NCBI GenBank assembly: GCA_018971905.1
Contig: JAGWZS010000145.1
Coordinates: 1 to 5,019 of the forward strand
Length of the DNA: 5,019 bases
Direction of reading: 5' to 3'
Source: Rhodospirillales bacterium
Lineage (GTDB): Bacteria; Pseudomonadota; Alphaproteobacteria; Acetobacterales; Acetobacteraceae
This document shows, in pieces, positions 1 through 4,605 of this stretch. The position numbers and the translations under genes are program-made. Positions within the stretch are counted from its first letter, which is position 1. Every line of letters starts with the position of its first letter. The notes under the pieces were generated by a model. That model had not been told where the DNA came from. It saw only the letters and a list, made by a program, of their open reading frames with translations, and did no database searches.

Positions 1-121
1 CCGCCTGGCCGAGATTGGCCCCTATGGCGGCGATCTTGCCGTTCTTCACGGCGACATCGGCCTCCGCCTCGCCCCAGGGGAGAACCAGCGTGCCGTTTTC
101 AAGGATCAGATCATAGCTCAT
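1..121 (-). CDS. Amidohydrolase N-terminus, probably dihydroorotase (partial, cut by left edge)
   Basis: The first 40 codons, read leftward from the ATG at 121-119, begin MSYDLILENGTLVLPWGEAE and continue with a D-V-A-V-K-N-G-K-I-A-A-I-G segment. This is the N-terminal beta-sandwich of cyclic amidohydrolases (dihydroorotase, allantoinase, hydantoinase), where an 'NGT' strand is followed by a 'DV.VK.GKIAAIG' strand. Dihydroorotase, the third step of pyrimidine synthesis (carbamoyl-aspartate to dihydroorotate), is the most likely member for a core-genome position. Allantoinase has a very similar N-terminus, and the HxH metal ligands and carboxylated lysine that would help lie outside the window, so no symbol is given. 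The start is 8 bp after the stop of the glycosyltransferase gene. The stop codon TAG runs into AGGG, 6 nt before the ATG, a modest Shine-Dalgarno that fits coupled translation in one operon. Confidence 0.72.
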   Translation of the reverse strand, partial: MSYDLILENGTLVLPWGEAEADVAVKNGKIAAIGANLGQA

Positions 122-129
122 GGCAAACC

Positions 130-1023
130 CTATAAACCCAAAAGCCGCAACGCGGCAGCCGTGACGGCCTCGACCGTAAGGCCATCCATCGGAGCCTCGC
201 CTTCCGGCCCCGGCGCCACGGCAATGGCGGTGCGCGGCCCGGCAGGCGCGTATTCGCTGGCTTTGGAGCGGCCAAATAGCCCCAACGTGGGCGCACCTGC
301 GGCGGCGGAAAGATGCATCAGCCCGGAATCATTGCCGACGAACAAGGCGGCGCGGCGCAGGCAGGCGGCAGCCTCGGGCAGGGATAATTGGCCGCATAAA
401 TTAACCGCCCCCGGCAGCGCCTTAAGAACCGGCTCAGCCAGCGCCGCCTCCTGTGCCCCCGGCCCGCCGAACACCGCCGCGCGGGCATCAGGAATTTTCG
501 CGCGCAATTCATAAAATAAATCTATGAATCTTTGCGCCGGCCAGATCTTGCCCTCCCAATTCGCTGTCGGCGCCAGGGCGATGATGGGGCCAGCGCCCAG
601 CAGGGCGGCGGCCTTGGCCTCATCATCCGCATCGGTCCAGGCCACGGGTAAAGGCGGTGGGTCAAACCCCAGCCCGGCGCCAAGCTGGGCATAGCGCCGC
701 CCCGGCCTGCGCCCACCCTTCAGAATATGCCGCTTGCGCGCCGCCAGGAACAAGCTGATGCCGGAGCCGCGCATATCCACCGCAATGTCCCATACATGCG
801 GCACGAGCTTGAGCCAGAGGCGCGGCCAGTGGCGGTCGAAGCTCTCCTTCTCGAACACGATCAGCCGCTCCAGCGCCGGGAAGCGGGTGAACACGCCCTC
901 GGCCACCGTGCCACAGGCGATGGTAAAGCGCGCCTGCGGGTGGGCCAGCCTCAGGGCCTCCAGAATCCCGCAGGAAATCACCGCATCGCCAATCCGCGAG
1001 GACGTAATGAACAAGATCTTCAT
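130..1023 (-). CDS. Glycosyltransferase family 9 (heptosyltransferase-like) protein
   Basis: This 297-residue cytoplasmic GT-B enzyme probably transfers a sugar from an ADP- or other nucleotide-activated donor onto LPS core or a related glycan. The N-terminal domain opens MKILFITSSRIGDAV; Asp13 falls exactly where the catalytic base Asp13 lies in E. coli WaaC. Trp161-Pro in G-K-I-W-P places Lys159 at the family's conserved donor-binding lysine. The C-terminal domain carries G230-N-D-S-G-L-M-H237 followed by S-A-A-A-G-A-P-T-L-G-L-F-G, the hallmark heptosyltransferase donor site (compare D261-T-G-L-x-H266 in WaaC). It is somewhat short for the family (usually 320-350 residues) but has both domains. 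The reading frame stays open upstream to 1311. I chose the ATG at 1023 because homology begins exactly there, and upstream codons would run into the divergent ygfZ coding region. A weak AGG lies 8 nt upstream. The sugar specificity cannot be told from sequence alone. Confidence 0.88.
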   Translation of the reverse strand: MKILFITSSRIGDAVISCGILEALRLAHPQARFTIACGTVAEGVFTRFPALERLIVFEKESFDRHWPRLWLKLVPHVWDIAVDMRGSGISLFLAARKRHILKGGRRPGRRYAQLGAGLGFDPPPLPVAWTDADDEAKAAALLGAGPIIALAPTANWEGKIWPAQRFIDLFYELRAKIPDARAAVFGGPGAQEAALAEPVLKALPGAVNLCGQLSLPEAAACLRRAALFVGNDSGLMHLSAAAGAPTLGLFGRSKASEYAPAGPRTAIAVAPGPEGEAPMDGLTVEAVTAAALRLLGL

Positions 1024-1105
1024 CTGCTGCGCCTGTAGCGTGAAGCCGCCACCCCGGCAAACGCCCGGGCTTGCAGCCCCCCCGCGCGCCCGCCATCTTG
1101 CGGGC
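1024..1105. promoter_or_regulatory. Divergent intergenic region between the GT9 gene and ygfZ
   Basis: These 82 bp separate two divergent starts, so they should contain or overlap promoters for both directions. The region is extremely GC-rich and I find no convincing -35/-10 pair on either strand; the best pairs match only three or four of six bases per box. It contains a perfect 8-bp palindrome GCCCGGGC at 1063-1070 and the hairpin described separately at 1088-1105. The promoter role is inferred purely from gene arrangement. Confidence 0.4.
1088..1105 (+). other. GC hairpin abutting the ygfZ start codon
   Basis: GCCCGC (1088-1093) and GCGGGC (1100-1105) are perfect reverse complements separated by the 6-nt loop CATCTT. 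The stem ends on the base before the ATG at 1106, so in the ygfZ mRNA it would occupy the whole ribosome-binding region. That region has no clear Shine-Dalgarno beyond GCGGG within the stem itself. It may limit translation initiation. In such GC-rich DNA a 6-bp stem can also occur by chance. Confidence 0.35.
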
Positions 1106-1918
1106 ATGAGCCATATCGCGCATCTGCCGCATCGCGGCGTTCTGGAACTCAGCGGGGCTGACCGTGTCACCTTTTTGAATGGGCTGGTGAGCAACGATGT
1201 CTCGAAAGCTGGCCCGGGCCGGGCCGTGTGGGCCGCGCTGCTGACGCCGCAGGGCAAATATCTGGTGGATTTTTTCGTGCTGTCAGACGGTGAGCGGTTG
1301 CTGCTGGACACAGCCTTGGCGGAAATCCCAGCGCTGATGCAAAAATTCCGGCGCTACAAGCTGAGGTCGGCGGTCGAGATAAAAGACCTCTCGGGCCAGC
1401 TCAAGGTTTTCGCCGCTTGGGATGGTATGCCTCCGCCAGTGCCGATCACCGCCGCCGACCCGCGGTTGCCCCAGGCGGGGTATCGCTGCCTGAGCGAAGA
1501 TGAGGTGCCCTGCAACGCCAATGCGCAGGATTACACGGCGCACCGCATCGGCCTTGGCCTGCCGGACGGCGCGCCCGACCTGGAGCCCGATAAAACCCTG
1601 CTGCTGGAAGCCGGGTTCGATGAGCTGGGCGGCGTGGATTGGGAAAAAGGCTGCTACATGGGCCAGGAATTAACGGCGCGTACCAAATATCGTGGCCTGA
1701 TCAAGCGCCGCCTGGTGCCGGTGAAGCTGGCACGCACCGGCCTGCCAGCCGGTACGCCGGTGCTGGCTGACGGCCAGGAGGTGGGGGTGCTGCGCTCCAG
1801 CGCGGGCGCTGACGGGCTGGCCACATTGCGGCTGGACGCGCTGGGCAAGGTTTTGTCGGCGGATGGCGCGGTGCTCACGCCCTGCCCGCCGGGCTGGATG
1901 AAGCTGCCAGACGCTTAA
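1106..1918 (+). CDS. ygfZ: YgfZ/IBA57-like folate-binding protein (Fe-S cluster maintenance)
   Basis: This 270-residue cytoplasmic protein belongs to the GcvT/YgfZ superfamily. Family members bind tetrahydrofolate and support assembly or repair of certain [4Fe-4S] enzymes; E. coli YgfZ helps MiaB, and mitochondrial IBA57 acts late in cluster assembly. The diagnostic motif is K181-G-C-Y-M-G-Q-E188, with the conserved cysteine at 183, followed by L-T-A-R-T. The N-terminal GcvT-type segment G17-A-D-R-V-T-F-L-N-G-L-V-S-N-D31 and the 'LTPQGKYLVDF' strand also fit. It lacks the aminomethyltransferase length (about 360 residues or more), which argues against GcvT. The frame is open from 734, but the ATG at 1106 is chosen because homology starts at MSHIAHLPHRGVLEL and an earlier start would overlap the divergent GT9 gene. 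It is convergent with lptG, with 9 bp between the coding ends. Confidence 0.9.
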   Translation: MSHIAHLPHRGVLELSGADRVTFLNGLVSNDVSKAGPGRAVWAALLTPQGKYLVDFFVLSDGERLLLDTALAEIPALMQKFRRYKLRSAVEIKDLSGQLKVFAAWDGMPPPVPITAADPRLPQAGYRCLSEDEVPCNANAQDYTAHRIGLGLPDGAPDLEPDKTLLLEAGFDELGGVDWEKGCYMGQELTARTKYRGLIKRRLVPVKLARTGLPAGTPVLADGQEVGVLRSSAGADGLATLRLDALGKVLSADGAVLTPCPPGWMKLPDA

Positions 1919-1927
1919 TCAGAGTGT

Positions 1928-3004
1928 TCAGCGCGGCCGCGTGTGGCCGCCGCGCTCCAACAGCCAGCCGCCAAGGGCCAGCAGCAGCAACGAAGGCGCC
2001 AACGCCGAGAAGGCCGGGTTTACCGCCAGCAGCAGCCCCAGATAGCCGGTAATCTGCTGCACCAGCACGAACGCCATGCCAAGCAGCGCGCCGATGACGA
2101 TTTGCCGTCCGGCCCCGCCCGAACGCTGCGGCCCGAACACAAAAGGTGCCGCGATGAGCACCATGCCGAGCAGCGAAAGCGGAATCGCCACCATGCTCCA
2201 GAAGCTTTGCTCATACACCAGCGCCTGCTGGTGCTGGCGCTTGAGCTGCCGCACATAGGCGTATAGCGCCAGGGGCGGCATCGTTTCCGGCGGAATGGCC
2301 AGCAATTGCAATTGCCGGGTGGAGAGGAAAGGCCTCCAGCTCAGCGACGCCGGATTGTCCGTCAAGGTCTGGCCATCGGCGATGAGGTCGCGGGTAATGC
2401 CGGTCAGGCGCCATGTGCCATCCGGCTGCGGCGCGGCGGTGTTTGCCTCGACCATGCTTTGCAGGCTGCCGGAGGGAGAAAAGGTGAAGATTGTCACCCC
2501 ATGCAACTGTGTGCCCGCGAAGCTTTGCACGTTCAGGAACACCCGGTTTTTCTGGGCCCAGAAGCCGCCGTTGGAAAGCCCGGGCAGGGCGCTGCCCAGA
2601 GCCGCCGCCTGCTCTCGCTGCGCGGCCTGCTGGGCCGGTGGGATGATGAATTGCGCGACGAGAAACAGCACGACGATGACCGGCAGGCACAGCTTTGCCA
2701 CCGCGCCGATGATTCTGGCCTGGGACACGCCGAAGCTGCGCAGGGCGGTGAGCTCGGAATGTTTGGCAAGGCCGCCCAGCCCCAGCAGGGCCGCCAGCAG
2801 CATGGAAACCGGGGCGAGGTGCAGCACCCGGCCTGGTGCGGTGAGCAAGGTATAGCTCAGCGCGCCCGCAAGCCGGTATTGCCCTTGGCCCACGAGGCTG
2901 AGCTGCTCAACAAAGCTCAGCAGGCTGAACAGGGCGGTCAGCCCGGCGGTGATCACCAGAAAAACCCGGCAGACCGCCTGGGCGATATAGCGTTCAAGCA
3001 GCAT
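1928..3004 (-). CDS. lptG: LptG-type permease (LPS export ABC transporter, YjgP/YjgQ family)
   Basis: This 358-residue inner-membrane protein is one of the two membrane halves of the LptB2FG transporter, which extracts LPS and passes it to LptC/LptA. The layout is typical: three N-terminal membrane segments at about residues 11-33, 61-81 and 99-122, a periplasmic beta-jellyroll of about 130-265, then three C-terminal segments at about 267-290, 300-326 and 330-350. The cytoplasmic stretch H82-S-E-L-T-A-L-R-S-F-G-V-S94 matches the family's coupling region that contacts the ATPase. The jellyroll has the characteristic G-F-W-A-Q-K-N-R-V-F-L-N start (147-158). The ATG at 3004 lies inside the end of lptF (11-bp overlap), so translation is probably coupled; the MLLERYIAQAV N-terminus is standard for the family. 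It is assigned as LptG because it is the second gene of the pair and is shorter than LptF. No lptD follows; the next gene is the convergent ygfZ. Confidence 0.88.
   Translation of the reverse strand: MLLERYIAQAVCRVFLVITAGLTALFSLLSFVEQLSLVGQGQYRLAGALSYTLLTAPGRVLHLAPVSMLLAALLGLGGLAKHSELTALRSFGVSQARIIGAVAKLCLPVIVVLFLVAQFIIPPAQQAAQREQAAALGSALPGLSNGGFWAQKNRVFLNVQSFAGTQLHGVTIFTFSPSGSLQSMVEANTAAPQPDGTWRLTGITRDLIADGQTLTDNPASLSWRPFLSTRQLQLLAIPPETMPPLALYAYVRQLKRQHQQALVYEQSFWSMVAIPLSLLGMVLIAAPFVFGPQRSGGAGRQIVIGALLGMAFVLVQQITGYLGLLLAVNPAFSALAPSLLLLALGGWLLERGGHTRPR
1930..1956 (+). terminator. GC-rich hairpin just after ygfZ (possible terminator)
   Basis: AGCGCGGC (1930-1937) pairs perfectly with GCCGCGCT (1949-1956) across an 11-nt loop. 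An alternative 6-bp stem, GCGGCC with GGCCGC (1933-1938 and 1945-1950), is nested in the same segment. It starts 12 nt after the ygfZ stop codon and lies inside the last codons of the convergent lptG. No T-run follows on either strand, so it is not a standard intrinsic terminator. It could help end or stabilise the ygfZ transcript, or simply reflect GC-rich coding sequence (Arg/Pro/Gly codons). Confidence 0.25.
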
Positions 3005-4217
3005 CGCGGCTGTCGGCCGGGCGCCAGCCGAGTGGCGGCGGGGAAGCGGGGTGCGGCCGGGGTGTGGCGCGCCAGGCCCGGCGGAGGGAAGGCGCGCACC
3101 AGAGCAGTGCCATGGCCAGCGCCAACGCCGCGGGCGCCCACCATAGGCCAGGAAAAGCCCCCACCTGCCCGTGCTGCACCCAGGTACGCGCCGTGGTGCA
3201 GAGCAGGTAATAGGCGGAATAAGCCAGAATGGCCGGGCCAAATTTGGCATAGCGGCTCTGGCGCGGGCGCCCCCGGCTTAAAGCCGCGCCCAGCAGCGCG
3301 AGCAGCAAGGTGGAAAGCCCGGTGGAAAACCGCCATTGCCGTTCGGCGATATCCGCGGCGTCCGATGCCGCCAGCAGATGCGCCGTGCTGGCCGCCACCG
3401 GGCTGTAGCTGGCGGCGCCGGGCAGGCTGCCGTCCGGGTCCAGGTTCAGCCCCGCCGCCACCAGCGATTGGTTTTGCATGGGGTGGCCGTTATCAAATTC
3501 GTACACATGCGCGCCAGAGAGATGCACGCTGCGCTGGCCATTGGGCCCCGCAACGGCTGGGCTGGCGAGGTCCGCGAAAATCACTTCGACCTGCCCGCCC
3601 TCCCGCTTGGCGATGAAGACATTTCTCGCGGCCGCGTGCGGCCCGGCGCGGCTGCCCAAAAACACCACCTGCGCGCCGTTCTGGCTGGCATAAAAGGCGC
3701 CTGGTTCCATGGCATTCACGTTCAGCGTGGCGGTGGCCTGGCGGGTTATGCTGTGCGAGGTGGCATAGGCCCAGGGGCGGGCAAATAGGGAAAGGCAGGC
3801 CACGCATACCGCCAGCCCCAGCGCCAGCCCCAGCACCGGGCGCACAAGCTGGCGCGGCCCCATGCCCAGCGCCAGCATGGCGGTTATCTCGCTGTCGGCT
3901 TGCAGCCGGCCAAAGGCCACCACCACCGCGATGAACAGCGAGATAGGGATCAGCACATCCAGCGAGATCAGCAGTTTCAACGCCGTGAGCGCCGCGATGG
4001 CCCCCACCGGCAGCAGGCCGTTCACGGCATCAGAGAGGATTCCCGCCAGGCTGTCACCCGCGAACAGCAGCAGCAGCACGCCCAAAATCACGGCGAAAGG
4101 CCGCGCGATCTCGCGAATCAGATACCCATCTGTTTTCAAGGCGCCAAACCAAACTCTATTCAGGGTGTCCAGAAAAACCGGCGTCCACCGGGCAATCCGG
4201 CGGGGCGTGGGTGTCAT
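2994..4217 (-). CDS. lptF: LptF-type permease (LPS export ABC transporter, YjgP/YjgQ family)
   Basis: This 407-residue inner-membrane partner of LptG has membrane segments at about residues 39-60, 75-103, 123-146, 297-314, 322-343 and 356-375, with a periplasmic jellyroll at about 150-295. The core pattern Y32-L-I-R-E-I-A-R-P-F near the start and G-R-L-Q-A-D-S-E-I-T-A-M-L-A-L-G-M (103-119) match LptF; the latter is the coupling helix that engages LptB. The start is uncertain. The ATG at 4217 adds about 30 residues before the family's usual beginning and has only a poor Shine-Dalgarno (GGA 3 nt upstream). A TTG at codon 27 (4139-4137) would give a conventional N-terminus but also lacks a ribosome site. 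The C-terminus has a roughly 30-residue basic, proline-rich tail after the last membrane segment. A perfect 12-bp tandem duplication lies in the third membrane segment. The gene is first in an lptF-lptG transcript and divergent from the ACP gene. Confidence 0.88.
   Translation of the reverse strand: MTPTPRRIARWTPVFLDTLNRVWFGALKTDGYLIREIARPFAVILGVLLLLFAGDSLAGILSDAVNGLLPVGAIAALTALKLLISLDVLIPISLFIAVVVAFGRLQADSEITAMLALGMGPRQLVRPVLGLALGLAVCVACLSLFARPWAYATSHSITRQATATLNVNAMEPGAFYASQNGAQVVFLGSRAGPHAAARNVFIAKREGGQVEVIFADLASPAVAGPNGQRSVHLSGAHVYEFDNGHPMQNQSLVAAGLNLDPDGSLPGAASYSPVAASTAHLLAASDAADIAERQWRFSTGLSTLLLALLGAALSRGRPRQSRYAKFGPAILAYSAYYLLCTTARTWVQHGQVGAFPGLWWAPAALALAMALLWCAPSLRRAWRATPRPHPASPPPLGWRPADSRDAA
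3811..3834 (-). repeat. Perfect 12-bp tandem duplication inside lptF
   Basis: GCCAGCCCCAGC occurs twice in direct contact (3811-3822 and 3823-3834). Because the unit is a multiple of three, it is in frame and encodes L-G-L-A repeated twice (residues 129-136) in the third membrane segment. This looks like a slippage duplication tolerated by a hydrophobic helix, or simple low-complexity codon use. Confidence 0.7.
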
Positions 4218-4348
4218 GGGTCCAGAAGGCTCGTGACAATGCGTTGCCCGCTCTTTAATAGAGGGGCAAATGGTTTGTATAGTTTTTATTGCACGAATGT
4301 CATGCGGACTGGGTGCATCGAACTGCTTAGGGAGCTCTGCGCCGCGAC
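4218..4348. promoter_or_regulatory. Divergent control region between lptF and the ACP gene
   Basis: This 131-bp gap is clearly more AT-rich than its surroundings, especially 4250-4300, and separates two divergent starts. Rightward, TTAATA (4255-4260), a 17-bp spacer and TATAGT (4278-4283) match the sigma-70 consensus at 4/6 and 5/6, which would put the transcript start near 4290 and leave a leader of about 55-60 nt. Leftward, ATGACA (complement of 4298-4303), a 16-bp spacer and TATACA (complement of 4276-4281) match at 5/6 and 4/6. The two -10 elements overlap, so the polymerases would compete. Both calls rest on consensus matching by eye. Confidence 0.45.
4244..4269. promoter_or_regulatory. 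Imperfect inverted repeat, candidate operator
   Basis: TTGCCC (4244-4249) mirrors GGGCAA (4264-4269), and inside it CTCT (4251-4254) mirrors AGAG (4260-4263). The centre is TTAAT, with one unpaired G at 4250. That gives ten paired positions in a 26-bp element. It covers the candidate rightward -35 box (4255-4260) and lies 27-52 bp upstream of the lptF ATG, a placement suited to a repressor or activator site acting on both genes. It could also form an RNA hairpin in the lptF leader. No T-run follows directly, so a terminator is less likely. Confidence 0.4.
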
Positions 4349-4600
4349 ATGTCTGACCAGGCCAGCGAGATTCGTGAAGTTATTTTCGGCACGCTGCAGG
4401 CGGCTTTGCCTCGGGCGCACTCATTATCCGACGAGACCCATATCATCGAGGATCTGGGGCTTGATTCCGTCGCGGTGATGGATTTCGTCATGGAGATCGA
4501 GGATAAGCTCGATATTTCCGTGCCCCTGGACAAAATCGCCGAGGTGGAAACGCTGGGCGATCTTGTCGCCACCGTGCAGCGCCTGAAGCAAGCCGCGTAG
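4349..4600 (+). CDS. Specialised acyl carrier protein (sphingolipid-associated)
   Basis: This 83-residue acidic protein has the four-helix ACP fold pattern and the phosphopantetheine site G37-L-D-S40-V, where Ser40 receives the 4'-phosphopantetheine arm. Helix II continues A-V-M-D-F-V-M-E-I-E-D-K-L and helix III follows D-K-I-A-E-V-E-T-L-G-D-L-V. It differs from housekeeping AcpP, which has D-S-L and lies in the fab cluster. Its place 5 bp upstream of serine palmitoyltransferase points to a dedicated carrier that presents the fatty acyl group for condensation with serine, as the ACP beside spt does in Caulobacter sphingolipid synthesis. The ATG at 4349 is the first possible start after an in-frame TAG at 4328. 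The nearest purine-rich site, GGGAG at 4330-4334, is 14 nt away, longer than usual, so initiation may be weak or use another signal. Confidence 0.9.
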   Translation: MSDQASEIREVIFGTLQAALPRAHSLSDETHIIEDLGLDSVAVMDFVMEIEDKLDISVPLDKIAEVETLGDLVATVQRLKQAA

Positions 4601-4605
4601 CCGCA

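Noticed and set aside
1040..1099. Sigma-70-like boxes in the GT9/ygfZ gap (for example TTGCAG-17 bp-CATCTT rightward)
   Set aside because: Only about 3 of 6 matches in each box, and the leftward candidate would place its -10 within about 8 nt of the start codon.
734..1105. Upstream extension of the ygfZ reading frame to 734
   Set aside because: It is antisense to the GT9 gene; YgfZ homology begins at the ATG at 1106.
1024..1311. Upstream extension of the GT9 reading frame to 1311
   Set aside because: The added residues are low-complexity and overlap the divergent ygfZ coding region; GT9 homology starts exactly at the ATG at 1023.
1106..1918. Reading ygfZ as the glycine cleavage T protein (GcvT)
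   Set aside because: At 270 residues it is too short, and the K-G-C-Y-x-G-Q-E motif is diagnostic of YgfZ/IBA57.
2306..3616. Long plus-strand open frame (436 codons) opposite lptF and lptG
   Set aside because: It is antisense to two well-supported membrane proteins, its translation is rich in Arg/Gln/Gly/Ala with no domain or hydrophobic pattern, and long shadow frames are expected in GC-rich DNA.
4244..4287. Inverted repeat plus the TTTTT run at 4283-4287 as an intrinsic terminator
   Set aside because: The T-run is 13 nt beyond the stem rather than adjacent, and there is no upstream plus-strand gene whose transcript needs ending here.
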